A stretch of DNA of 64,000 nucleotides from Trichoderma breve (Eukaryota; Ascomycota; Sordariomycetes; Hypocreales; Hypocreaceae): assembly GCF_028502605.1 (NCBI RefSeq), contig NC_079232.1, positions 2,046,001 through 2,110,000 of the forward strand. The letters run 5' to 3'. Positions within the stretch are counted from its first letter, which is position 1. Each line of letters opens with the position of its first letter. Both the position numbers and the translations under genes were made by a program. Below are positions 46,554-58,102 of the stretch, in pieces. The notes under the pieces are model-generated. The model saw only the letters and a list, made by a program, of their open reading frames with translations. It was not told where the DNA came from and did no database searches.

Positions 46554-48472
46554 CGGTAGGTTACGGTGAGCACATGGTTTTTTATACAACAGGCCTTGAG
46601 ATGCAAAATGTTTCCAAAATTCGGTGCGTCCCGAGACGGCCGAGGGTGAATCGAGATAGCTTCGAGAAGAAACAGTAACCAGAACAAGAACAAAAAGAGC
46701 AGAGCAGAGCAGAGCAGAGGAGAATGGAACAAAGAGACAACAGCAGGCACAGCAACAAAGAAAGCACAAAGAAAGAGAGAAATATTACAACCAACAGCGA
46801 CTAGGGGGAGAGGGAACAAAAGCCCGCCAGCCCGCCAAGGTCCAAGTCAGCACGGGTGGCAGCCCGTCTTGGCGGCCAAAGTCCCCTAAACGCCAGGAGC
46901 CACCCCTTGTGACAGTTGAGTTGGAGAAAAGCTTCAGCTGAGCTTGACACAAACTCCAGTCACTTTCCACTTCTATCCATCCATCTGCTAAGCCACAGAG
47001 TTATTTTAAAAGCCCCTCATTAACTCAAGCCAAGACCGCATCTTCATCCTCCTTCATTCCTCCCATACCTTGGCAAATCACACCCAACAGCACATTCAGG
47101 TTTCTTGCTCTCTTTTTGTTTTTTTCTCGCTCTTTCTCGCCTCGTTCCGAAGACACCGACGAAAATTACTAGCGCACCGTCAACTAGCCTAAGCCCCGAA
47201 GATGGTAATTTAGCCCCCCAAACGGTAAAGCGCCACATTCTTTAGATCCAGAACGAAATAGAGTGCGGAGGTTCAGATGTCGGGCTTGATTGGCTGGCGT
47301 CTAAATAGTTTCGCGGGAACTTTGTTGTGCTTTTTTCTGCTTGTCGTTCTTCCTTGTGCACGGGGCAATCAGGCTACAGGGCAATAGTTGACTTGTCAAG
47401 GATCCATGGGTGTCGTGTCAAATTAGCGTATGTGGAATCCATGACATGGTTGCAGCGTAGGCACTGGACTCTATCAAATCACCAGATAGTAAAATGCTGG
47501 CTGCCTCATAGTCCTTGTGAAGGTTCTTCGGGTACAGTACCTACTTGAAGAGATTGGTGCTCGATGACCCCCAAATACCCCCCTATCCCTGCACCCCTAT
47601 TCTCAACGCTCTATCGTGCGGTAATACGAGTAAGCAGGTACCTGCATATTCGGAGTTGGCATCACTAGGGTACCACACTCCCTTCTGGGTAGAGCAGCAA
47701 CGCCCTCAAACTAGCACGAATCGGCGCCTCGGTCATTCCCACCAAATATGTACGACTAGGTCGACTAGGACCACTTGGGCAACCGATAGCGTGCCGTGCC
47801 GCAACTTCAATTTCATCATCAACGCCCGAATTCAAAGAATGACTGTATACTATTTCATCTACGTCTCGGTAAAAGAGCGGCTATAGTTGGCATTAAAAGA
47901 TCAACTTGCATCTTCTCAAATAACAGCAGGACAAGCGGCCTGTAAACTTGCAAGAGGGTCCAGCCTCAGCAGCACCTCAGATAGGTAGCGAGTTGCCAAT
48001 ATGGAGCCCTACTCTCTGGCAGCCTGCCCGCAACTTCATCTCCCTTCTCCATCAAATAAAGCAAAGAATCCTCCTCAGCTCGTTGTCGTTCTTCCCCTAC
48101 CTGCTCATCGCACATCATGAACGAGCAGTCGCAGTAGTTCTCACTGCCACTCGCCGTTGAGAGCGAGTGTCAAGCAGGTTGTCTCGACAGGTCTGACCAC
48201 AAACCCCTGCTCATCTCGACGGTGAACTAGTTTCAACTACGATACGCATCTGCGGCAATAAGCGGAATTGCCAGGCACGAAGTGATCGTATTCACTCAGT
48301 CTGTTGGATTATTCGTTTTCCCACGACCGGTTAGGCGGAGCGGCTGTTGTAGCCATCACGTTGATGAGTCCCACGGAAGCTATTGCTCGTACTGTAGAGC
48401 CCTTGGGCAATATCCCTGTAATCATCGCTTGCTCGTGCAATGATGTCATTTTGAGAGCCTTGCGCTTGTCAC
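46554..48472. other. Intergenic, 1.9 kb, upstream of GH47
   Basis: No coding exon is supported. It contains an AGAGC pentanucleotide repeat in the GH47 leader and a TACGAGTA octamer at 47635-47642, about 1.1 kb upstream of the GH47 start. The part from 47930 is probably 3' flank of UPF1. Confidence 0.45.
46696..46715 (-). repeat. AGAGC pentanucleotide repeat
   Basis: Four perfect AGAGC units on the plus strand followed by AGAGG, located about 150 nt upstream of the GH47 start and so probably within its 5' leader. Confidence 0.8.
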
Positions 48473-51400
48473 TCAATCGTAGCCTCCACCGATTTGGCTG
48501 TGGAAAGCAGTGCTGATGCTTTTCTCATCGTCGTCGTAGCGTCGACCATAGCCGCTGCCAAGGTTCATACGGCCGCTGCTTTCCACGTAATGCTTCAGTC
48601 GATCACTCTGGCTGTACGAGACTGCTCGCATTCCCGTCACAACGTCGTGCAAGCCAGCGCCTAGACTGACACCGCCTTGGCCAATCCCCTTAGCACCAAT
48701 GACGCTGGCTGAGGCATCCGTCAGCTCAGAGTTGGCCACGCTTTCACCGGCAACACTTTCGGGCGCTCGGTTGCGGCCCTTGTGTCCTCGTCCCGGCGCC
48801 GACACTCCAGGTAGCCCGGGCCACTGCTCAGGCGCAAAGCTGGAGAACATCGGTGGGAAAGCCGAGTTCAGCGCAGCACCTCCGAAAGCTGAGCCCTGAA
48901 TCGAGGAGACGTCGTCTGGGATATAGGAAACCATGGAGCCGGCGTCAAAGTCGCGACCAGGAGGGCCGCCGTTGAGCCTGCCATTTTGCTGCCTTGCACC
49001 GGGGTACTGAGACGGCTGGCTGTTCTTCTGGCGGTAGCTCACTCTTGGGCGGCTAAACTGCAACAGACATGCCTGCAAGTTGGTGAGGGGTCCCTCGACG
49101 AAGCACTTGCGATCCTTGAAATGAGCAAGGAGGTTGTGCCAAAGCTCATGCTTGGACAGAACCTTGGGGTTGCCGAGAATAACCAGACCATACTTGGCTC
49201 GGGTGAGAGCGACGTTGAGACGACGAGGATCTGACAAGAATCCGATGCCCTGGTTGTCGTTGGATCGGACACAAGATAGGACAATAAAGTCCTTTTCACG
49301 GCCCTGGAAAGCGTCTACCGATGCTACCTCCACGTCCTTGTACAGCTCCTTCTTGTAGGTACCGGAGTTTTGCATGGTTGAAACGATATAGCTGCGCTGG
49401 CCCTCGTATGGAGTAATGACTCCAATCTCGGATGGCTTCACGCCAGCCTTAAAGAAACGTGTCACTGTCTTCTCCACATTCGACGCCTCTGTTCTGTTCA
49501 GGTACGAAGTACCAGAGGTGGAGATTTCCTCGTGGCCAATGTTGGACCAGAACATCATGGGCATCTCAGTCACGGGCCAGGGGAAGTCGACATCCTTTCG
49601 AACTCGTTGCTCATGAGTAATACCATTCTGGAGGGTACCGTCATAAAACATGTTGGATGGGAACTCTGAAAGGCATGGGTGCATGCGGTACTGGGTCTTC
49701 AGCGGAATGGGGTTGATTTTCAAGTTGATCAACCGTTCAAAGAGAGACCTGTTGAGACCAGCCTTGGCCGCCTTCTTGTTCATGATGACGGGTCCCAACT
49801 GCTTATGGTCTCCGACCAGAACGACCTGCTTGCATCCGAGAACGAGGGGAATCATGCATTCTGGCTCGGCCGACTGTGTAGACTCATCAATCAGGACATT
49901 TCGGAACTTCATCTTGGAGAGTCGCGGGTCACCTGCACCGACGCAGGTGCAGCAGATGACATCTGCGTTGCTCAAGATCTCTCGTTCGGCAGCCTTGGTG
50001 AGCTGTCTTAGCTTCTTCTCATCCTGGCTCGAAAGTTCTCCGACTTCGACCTTTAGTTGCGATAGCTTCACGAGCTCACTGTTGTGCTCGGACATGCGGA
50101 CCTGCTCATGCAGCGCCAGGAAGCTGACAGACGACTCCACATCCTCTCTCGACTTGGCCGTAAGTCGGACCACCTTGAGACCTGTGCGGTGTATACGCTC
50201 ACAGAGCTGGTCTACGGCAACGTTGGACGGGGCGCACACGAGAACTTGGCTGCCGCTCATCTTTGCAAGGTGATAGATGATGGTGGCAGAGGTGACAGTC
50301 TTTCCGGTTCCAGGGGGTCCTTGGATGAGACTGAGAGGCTTCTGCAGAACGGCTCTGATTGCATCCACCTGGCCCTGGTTCAGGTCAGGAAGCCCGGGAG
50401 CAGACCACTTCTTAGGCAGCGTGACTTTCATGGGTGGCGGCTGGCAGATATGGCCGAGTAGGATGTGGAAGATGTATCCCGAAACACTCATGTCATCAAC
50501 GGCGAACGTCTTCATGGCGAGTTGCATGCGATCGTACGAGGTAGCCTTCCAAACGTAATCGGCCGAGAAGTTGTGAGAGAGGTCGATAGGGACCAGCTTA
50601 TCGTTGCCAGTCTTGCGGAGTTCGAGGCAAACTTCGTCAGATTGGCTGTTTGGGATCTTGATGACGTATCCAACTCCCTCCCATTCCTCCCTGAGCTCGC
50701 CAGTGTAGCGCAGTCGCATTTCGTCGCCGACTGCGAGTTTGACATCGCCCGACTCGATTTTCTGTAGGTTAAAGCTAGCAATGTGCTTGTTGTTGAGAGC
50801 ATAATCCCAGCGAACGGTCAAACCATCTTCTGACTGTGCTTCCTTGAGTTTCTTATCGTAGTCAGATTCCATTTTAACAAGGGGACCAAAGATATTTTGA
50901 TAGTGGTAGGGGTCATCATAGGTCAGCTGAACGGGGAGAGGATCGTCGTCGATGTTGGAGGCCTTCTCCAAATCTTGAATTGTCGCATCCGGCTCCTGCT
51001 TCCACATTTCTTCGAGCTTGGCAATCGTGTTCATCGTCAGGTGGCGGGCACGTAACTGTTCAGCATCAGATGGAGGGTTCACGAGCCAGGGCAAAAATGC
51101 CCTTTCCTCGATGAGAGGCTCCCATCGCGATGTGTCCCAGTTCATGTCCTTGTTCGAGTTGGCGGCGGCGCAGGGTTGGCGGCATAGCAAGACGACTACG
51201 GCGTCGGATTTCGCGGGGATGAATCCAAGAATGAAGGCATTCTTCGTTCCACAGCTATAGCATTCCAGCACAGTATCTCCGAGAGTCGATTCGGGGTGCA
51301 GTTGCACTTCCTTGTGTCGTGCGCGAACCAGATGGTTGACGATATGGGTTGAGGAACCACTGCCGCGAGCACTGCAGAACCATTTGTTGCACGTAAGACA

Positions 51401-51777
51401 CTTCACGACGCAGGCCGGAGAGTGAATGCCACAGTATCTTTCCACATCATGTTAGCCTATATCAACCACGAACCACATGGTATTGCTCACGCGCATGCAT
51501 GAGGTGGGAGTTCTTTCTCCTCCTCGGGGTGCTTCAATTTCATGCCCATCATTTGGTCAATGGGAACACTATTGAGGCTGTCATTATCGTCCTCCTCAAA
51601 TGCTTCCGTCTGGTTGTCGTCATCGTCGGCTCGGCGCCGGCCACTCTGGGCGCCATATTTGCCATAAAGGAGAGCCTCGTCAGGGTCGAGCGCCGAGAGA
51701 TCGTCTGCACCAGCCTTAATGGCTGCAGCTGAGTCGGAAATGAGGTGATTGCCCACGTGGGTGAACGCGCCCTCCAT
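48473..51777 (-). CDS. UPF1: RNA helicase Upf1 (nonsense-mediated decay)
   Basis: ATP-dependent 5'-3' superfamily 1 helicase at the centre of nonsense-mediated mRNA decay; cytoplasmic. Two exons, 51777-51491 and 51437-48473, give 1083 aa; the junction restores [16 protein letters not shown]. The Cys/His-rich zinc domain lies at about 94-250 ([29 protein letters not shown]). The helicase core has Walker A GPPGTGKT (near 468), DEST in motif II (near 610), [36 protein letters not shown] and [14 protein letters not shown]. The N-terminal 90 residues are acidic, and the last 170 are Gly/Ser/Gln-rich and disordered with a few SQ sites. The order and spacing match Upf1 rather than Sen1 or Mtt1. It diverges from IMP4. 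Confidence 0.97.
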
Positions 51778-52449
51778 GTTGTATCGGTGAGTAGGGGCAA
51801 ATGCGCCGAATGGTGCTGCGATGGTGATAAGTCAGCCTCGAAGCGAGCGAGAGTGAATTTGTTGGCAGTTGTGACACAAGAGGAGAGGAAGAAAGTGTGA
51901 CGGTATGACGAAGCGGAGGAACGCTCGAGTAGTTAAATACCAAAGCAATCAGGAGGGAAAGCTACCTGGCAAGTATAAATTTTTAAAGTCTGGAAAAAAT
52001 CCGCTGCGACAAGCTTCGGCGCGGGATAGTTCAAGGGAAGGGATTCGTGCTCCTCGTCAGCGGCCTCACATCATCGCCGCAAACACCGGGCGGGAGACAG
52101 AAAAGAAAGAAACAGAAATCTTGCGACCAGAATAATCGAGTTCCCAGTCTGGCTTTTCGGGCAAAGGATTTGTCGGTGAGGGCGTGGTGATCCAAAAGTC
52201 AGAAACTGTTTTTCTGCACCGAACAGCCTGGATCTATTATCAAAGAGGTGGAAGCGGCTAGACGGACCCTGGCGCACCATGGATTGCTAGGCTTTGGTGG
52301 GATAATATGCGCCCACGTGATAAGGTGGGCGTGTTATCGATAAACTCGAAATTCGGCAGAACTGATAAGCCAACTTTTTTTCGACTGTCTTCGCGCCAGC
52401 CTTGAGCTCAACCAGTCAAACCTGTTCATCAAGACTTTGAGCAGCCAAT
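51778..52449. other. Divergent promoter of UPF1 and IMP4
   Basis: 672 nt between the two start codons, with no exon supported. Transcription of both genes must start inside this interval. Confidence 0.6.
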
Positions 52450-53411
52450 ATGATTGTGAGTTGCAATGAATGCCATGCGGATATTGAATGGTGATTTTAG
52501 AGTTACTAACTGGATGATTACAGCGCAAACAAGCTCGCCAGAGGCGGGATTACCTGTACCGACGAGCGGTTCTACTGCGGGATGCCGAAATCAGCGAGAA
52601 AAGAGCCAAGTTAAGAGCCTCTCTCGCTTCGGGAAAGCCATTGGACCCAACAATCGCCAATGACAAGTCACTGAGGAAAGACTACCAATATGATGAGTCA
52701 CGAGACCTTACTACGAACGAGCAGTTGGACTTGGACGACGAGTATGCGCAATTGTCCGGTATCGTCGACCCTCGAGTTCTTGTAACGACTTCTCGCGACC
52801 CCTCGGCCAGATTATCAGCTTTCGCAAAGGAAATCAGGCTTCTTCTACCGACTTCAATCCGAATGAACCGTGGTAATCTCATCTTACCCGATCTCGTCAA
52901 GTCTGCACAGTCTGCAGGCCTGTCCGACATGCTTCTGCTTCACGAGCATCGTGGTACACCAACAGCCTTAACAATTTCCCATTTCCCTCACGGACCGACA
53001 GTTTCATTCTCTCTACACAACGTTGTGCTCCGCCACGATATTCCCGGTAGCGTTCGAGGAACCGTGTCAGAGTCATACCCTCACCTCATCTTTGATGGCT
53101 TCACTACTCGCTTAGGAGAACGTGTTGTCAAAGTCCTAAAGCACCTGTTCCCGCCTAGAGAGCCAATTACTAGCAAGACCAAGATTGGAAACCGAGTGGT
53201 GACATTTAAAAATATCGACGACAGCATTGAAGTCAGACACCACGTTTTCGTACGGACAGGTTATGATAGTGTTGAGCTGGCAGAGGTTGGTCCCCGAATG
53301 ACGATGAGAATATTCGAGATCCGTGGCGGTACCCTTGAGAACAAGGACGGTGACGTGGAGTGGCATCTATCCCAATACACACGAACATCTAAGAAGAAGA
53401 ATTATCTTTAA
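52450..53411 (+). CDS. IMP4: U3 snoRNP protein Imp4
   Basis: Nucleolar component of the U3 snoRNP and small-subunit processome, which guides early 18S rRNA processing. Two exons: 52450-52455, only six bases (ATG ATT), then 52524-53411, giving 297 aa. The splice restores MIRKQARQRRDYLYRRA, the usual Imp4 beginning, so the tiny first exon is well supported. The Brix domain covers about 85-270, with VLVTTSRDPSARLSAFAKEI, LLLHEHRGTPTALTISHFPHGPT and SYPHLIFDGFTTRLGERV. The end RTSKKKNYL and EVGPRMTMRIFEIRGGTLE are typical. Without the first exon the frame would start far inside the protein. Confidence 0.95.
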
Positions 53412-55599
53412 TTCGTGGCGAGGGACACTGCATCTGGCAAATCGAGTTTCCGACCTCTTCTCTTTGCATACTTCACGTTACTTCTGGCATACCAAGCGGC
53501 CCGTGGTTGGACGAACTGGGTGTAACCAGTTGTGGCGGGCTTCAGACAGAACTAAAGCTCAGACTAGCTGACCCCAAGGCCAATGTGCACTTGGATGAAA
53601 GGTCAGCAATCATGTCGAGAGTGCTTCGCCACGATGGCGACGTAAAGCTTCGTCAACGGCTTCAAAGTTACAATACTTGTATACACCACCAAGAGTATTG
53701 TAATGGGGATTGGAGGGGAGTCGGAGAGAGATTGCGTATATCTCATTGGTTTACAATGGCTAATGTATGCGCATTTGTGGTGATTGACGAATCCAAGCGG
53801 GTGGTGGGATCGAATTTAGACACACTGTGGGATCACGACTGTATATAATGAAGTTTCAGGTTATTGTACATACCACTGGGCATTTTGTGGTGAATTTTAT
53901 TGAACTTTGAATCAATATGAATAATAAATAAATAAATAGGAAATGTTTGGCATCAATTGCCGCTACCAAATAGGTATGCAGTTGGAAATCGTGATTACTT
54001 GCACAGAGACGTAAGGAGCCACTACCTACATACATGTGAATGAATATAAAACCGATTGCGAGCCTTTTAAGCAGCGCTGAGCCATGAGCTGCACGGATTT
54101 TGCACTAATGGATCGCCTAGCAGGCACATGCACATACTAGAGCAGGAAGAGGAGATCAATTGATGCAAAATACATGTACCAAAGGATGTAACCGCTACTA
54201 CTGTACGCCCTGGATGAATACGAAGCTACAGACCCCTGCCCATCATCTGATCCTACAAACATCTGACGTGCCGCTCCTCGCATGAGTCGTCCAGTGTGTC
54301 TTGGAGCGCAATTCGGCGCAATTACAAACGAAATAAATGGATGGATGGGATTCTCATTGCTATCTGGTGCTTTTGCGTTTGATATGGGTAGCCAGCCAGG
54401 ACAGGCCTTGAAGAAAAGGTTATTTCCCTAACTGCGATCGACCCTGGAGCAAATTGGATTATGTTTTAGTGCCTCAACCCGTTATTACTAGTACTAGTAA
54501 CTGGCGAGGCCACTAACTTGAAGCCTGGCTCTACTGACGCGCAATGATCACATCCTCCGGCATGCCGTCCATTGGCTCGTTTGGGAAGCCCAAGCCATGG
54601 AATTCAAGCATGGTTCATGGCCATGACTTTGATGCGCATCGATTGGCGGGCGCTTGGGCCACTGCAGCTGCTCTATTTGGCCTGCAAAGGGCCCTGTGGA
54701 GCTGTCAAAACGATTTGATGCACTGGATGGACGTGATGATGGCAGAGGGCACTTCCAGGGCTCACATATTTAGCGGGCTTCGTAATGGCGCCAGTTGCTA
54801 ACCACTAACCACTAACCACTGGGCGCAGCGCGCTGACAAAGGCTCCGCTGATCCGCAGCAAAAGGGACGAGACGCTGAGCCAACCAAGCTTTTCTCGTTG
54901 AAGGACACGCCGGAATTCTGCAGCCTCGGGTCGCCGGTAAGAACGACAAGAAAAATTGAAACAAGCCACAAGCTCTCTTTTTTGCCTTGAATTCGTTGCT
55001 TGGTAGTACAGTTACAGTTTTCCAATCCCTTCCACGGCATCCCCAGCCACTATCTATCCGGCGGCTTAAATTAGCAATCGCCCGTACGTCATCCCCCGGG
55101 GTCCTTCTGGTTCCCTTGCCTTGCCTTGAGCCTCTGGTTACATCTACCAGTACATCTGCATGTACCTCCAAGATTCCCGTCCAGTCAATTTTTTTTTTCG
55201 GCCTTACTTTTCTTCACCTAACGTACTCGTACAGTAGTGTTGCGCCTCTGCCATCTGCCGCTTTAGGACGCGCAAAACAAATTGCCGTTCTGACCTCTTT
55301 TTCTCCTCCTCCACCTCCGCACCACCCGAAGCAGCTCTCGGTATAGCTATTGCTGGTTTGTACTGTCCTGCGAGTCTCCCCACCAATTAGAGCTCTGTAC
55401 TCGTACTGGTCATTCTTCTCGAACCCTTCAAGCACCAGACCGTCTCTTCCGTCTTCACACTCTATTCACCACCTTTCCCTGCGTAGCTGCGACACCGCGA
55501 GGCCAAGCTTTCGCACCTGCTCTAGTCCCTTTGCCTAAGCATCATCACCACCTCCATCACCAGCGATAAATCAAAAGTTCAATAGACGCTCTTCCAGCA
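53412..55599. other. Intergenic, 2.2 kb, upstream of the syntaxin gene
   Basis: No coding exon is supported. It holds an AATA-rich stretch near 53918-53938, a TAACCAC 7-mer repeat at 54799-54819, and TACTCGTA at 55224-55231 and 55398-55405 in the probable syntaxin leader. The open frame at 54544-54801 shows no domain. Confidence 0.45.
54799..54819. repeat. TAACCAC tandem repeat
   Basis: Three perfect copies of the 7-mer TAACCAC in a row. It is short and not identical to the fungal telomere unit. Confidence 0.8.
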
Positions 55600-56796
55600 A
55601 TGTCGGGGCAGAATCCTTATTCGCAAGGCCCTAACCAGGAGTCTGGCTACGGCGGCGGCGGCTATGGTCAGGTAAGCAGAATCGTCGCTGCAAGGGCGGT
55701 CGTGATCCGCGTACTGCAAAGCATTAAGCCAACGATGCTAACAAAAATTGCGCCTGGCAGCTGAACCCATATGCCACCAATACAAGCGACAACGCTTCGC
55801 CGTACAACACCGGCAACAACTATGAGCTGCAGGACTACAACAACCAGGGCGCCGCCGGCAATGGCTACTCCCAGGAGCAGGGCGCCCGGCCTTCTGTTCT
55901 GTCACAGCAAGACTTCCTCAGCCGCGTGCAGACCCTGCGCAACGACATCAAGGCACTGACTGGCGATATTGACTTCATTGGACAGCTGCATCAGCGCACC
56001 CTCAGCGCTACTGACCAGGATGCGAACGAGCAGCTGGATCACTACGTTGCGCAGACGCAAATCCGCAACACCGCCATCAAGGATGGCATCAAGGGCCTTG
56101 AGCGCGACCTGCTCAAGACAACAGACGCCTCTCGCACCACTAAGCAGACCCAGCTCGAGTCGCTCAAGACCTTTTTCAAGTCCGAGCTCGACAAGTACCA
56201 GAGCATTGAGCGCGATTACCAGGCGCGCTACAGGGAGCAGATTGCGAGACAGTACCGCATCGTGAACCCGGAAGCGTCGGAGGATGAGGTGCGACAGGCC
56301 ACAGAGGCCGACTGGAGCAATGAGGGTGTTTTCCAGACAGCTGTAAGTGATTTCCTCCTTCTCCGAAGGCTCGGTTTTACTCCTTTCCCGCGCTTGTTTG
56401 TGTGGAGTGTATAAGCCGTAAGCATTGCTGACCCAGCTCTTCTCTCTGCAGCTTCGCTCCAACAAGACTGGTCACGCTGCCTCTCTGCTTGGCAATGTGC
56501 GTGCTCGCCACAATGAGCTCCAGCGCATCGAGCAGACTCTCTCCGAGCTCGCCCTCCTCTTCCAGGAACTTGCTGCTATGGTCGAGCAACAGGAGAACGT
56601 GGTTGTTGCCGCCGAGGTAAACGCCGAGAACACAGTCCAGAACATCGAGAAGGGCAACGAGCAAGTCAGCCAAGGTATCGAGCATGCCCGCCGCACCCGC
56701 CGTCTCAAATGGTGGTGCGCCTTCATCGTCTTCCTCATTTGCCTTGCCATCGCTCTCGGTGTTGGTCTCGGCGTGGCCTTGACCAAAAACCATTAA
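55600..56796 (+). CDS. SSO1: Plasma-membrane syntaxin (Sso1-like t-SNARE)
   Basis: Qa-SNARE that pairs with SNAP-25-like and synaptobrevin partners to fuse secretory vesicles with the plasma membrane. Three exons: 55600-55671, 55761-56342 and 56452-56796, giving 332 aa. The N-terminal 75 residues are rich in Gly, Asn, Gln and Tyr. A helical Habc-like region follows (about 85-190, DFLSRVQTLRNDIKALTGDIDFIGQLHQRTL). The t-SNARE helix is at about 225-290 (RIEQTLSELALLFQELAAMVEQQ), with the zero-layer Gln expected in VEQQ. KWWCAFIVFLICLAIALGVGLGVAL forms the C-terminal anchor. Sso-type identity is likely from the overall plan; a different syntaxin paralogue cannot be excluded, because fungi carry more than one. 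Confidence 0.9.
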
Positions 56797-57644
56797 TCGG
56801 GCCAATGTTCCAAATGTGCTTTTGTTCCTTTTCTTATTTCTCAAACTTCAAAGGGGGGAGCCTCTTTCTATGGCTCACGGGGCGTAATTAATTTTCCTTT
56901 TTCTTTTCTTCTTAGACCATGAAATATGTATCCAACTGCAACTGGGGGAGCACTACGCCTCTCCGCAGCGAACGACTATTTGTACAACCTTAATTCTTAC
57001 TTTGAGACGCTACGCTGGGGAGAAGGGGGATGGAGAGTAGCGTTGATTGCAGCGGCGAGTGATGGGGAGAATGAATAACCCGGCGGGGGAGAAAAAGCAG
57101 ATTGCGTGAAGATGAGAGGAGCCGATTTGATGAATCTTAATGCCATGAACTCTCGGATGCTGATGACTTGGGAGGACGGACAAGGGAAGGGGGGCGGGAG
57201 TTCATGTGGTTGGTACGGATGAACATAGGATAGGGCTTTTTATAACTTTATGAAGTGGACAATGACGAGGATTTGTTTTATGAGAGGAGTCTCTTTTTGC
57301 CTGCTTCCCGGTTCGTACAAGTGATGATAGTAATACATCCATCTGTCCATCTGTCCGTTCATCCATCCATACCTACACAAACACACAACGTACAACTTTG
57401 AACAAATGGTGACAGATCCAGAACAAGCGGAAAAGAAAGGAAAAGAAAAATACAAATACAAATACAAAAGATCGAGTACTTCTTGACACCATTACATATC
57501 GAAGGACGTAAGATGCCATTATAGTATCAATGTACAGAGAGGTTTCATTTCTGCATTAACAAGCGAATTTTTTCCCCCATCGTTTTTTTTCCCCGTGATT
57601 TTCCACACACTCCCTCCCCTTTAAGGCTATCCAGTCCTTCGCAC

Positions 57645-57680
<36 letters not shown>

Positions 57681-58102
57681 TGCTCCATTCGTTCCCCTTT
57701 TCTCTCTCTTCCTTACCTATACACCCTTAACCATGAGCTAAATCAATTCCCGTAAAGTGTTTGGTGTTATTTTGTTGCCTTGCGCCACAGGACCAAGAAA
57801 AGAGGAAGGTTGGAATGTGAGCCCGAAAGAGCAGAAAGAAAGAAAAGGAACTCCAATCAGTTTCCTCCAACTCTCACATCGTTCCAGTTGGCAATATAAA
57901 ATATGTTGTGCCATGTACATCGGTGTTACATGAGCACGCTAGGTTCATAACTTGTCACACGCAACAGCCTGTATCTGTGCATGTGCGTATCCGAGGGCTA
58001 TCCTCCTATCTTTGTTCTCTCCGATTTTTTTTTGTTGTATTTTTTCTTCCTTGACATTGGGGATGTATACCTATTCGCCCGGCATCATGGTTGAATGACA
58101 AT
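56797..58102. other. Convergent 3' flanks of syntaxin and TOM70 genes
   Basis: 1.3 kb with no supported exon. It has tetra- and hexanucleotide-rich patches (CATC/TGTC near 57335-57370, AAATAC near 57450-57470) and a (CT)14 microsatellite. Confidence 0.5.
57649..57676. repeat. (CT)14 microsatellite
   Basis: Fourteen uninterrupted CT units, followed after TTGTG by further CT-rich sequence, in the space between the convergent syntaxin and TOM70 genes. Confidence 0.95.

Noticed and set aside
46554..46769. Upstream extension of the GH47 frame
   Set aside because: The frame is open but contains no ATG before 46553, and the Cys/Leu/Ser-rich translation comes from a pyrimidine-rich leader.
54544..54801. 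85-residue plus-strand frame in the IMP4-syntaxin gap
   Set aside because: No splice partner, no domain and no sign of conservation that I can judge from sequence alone.
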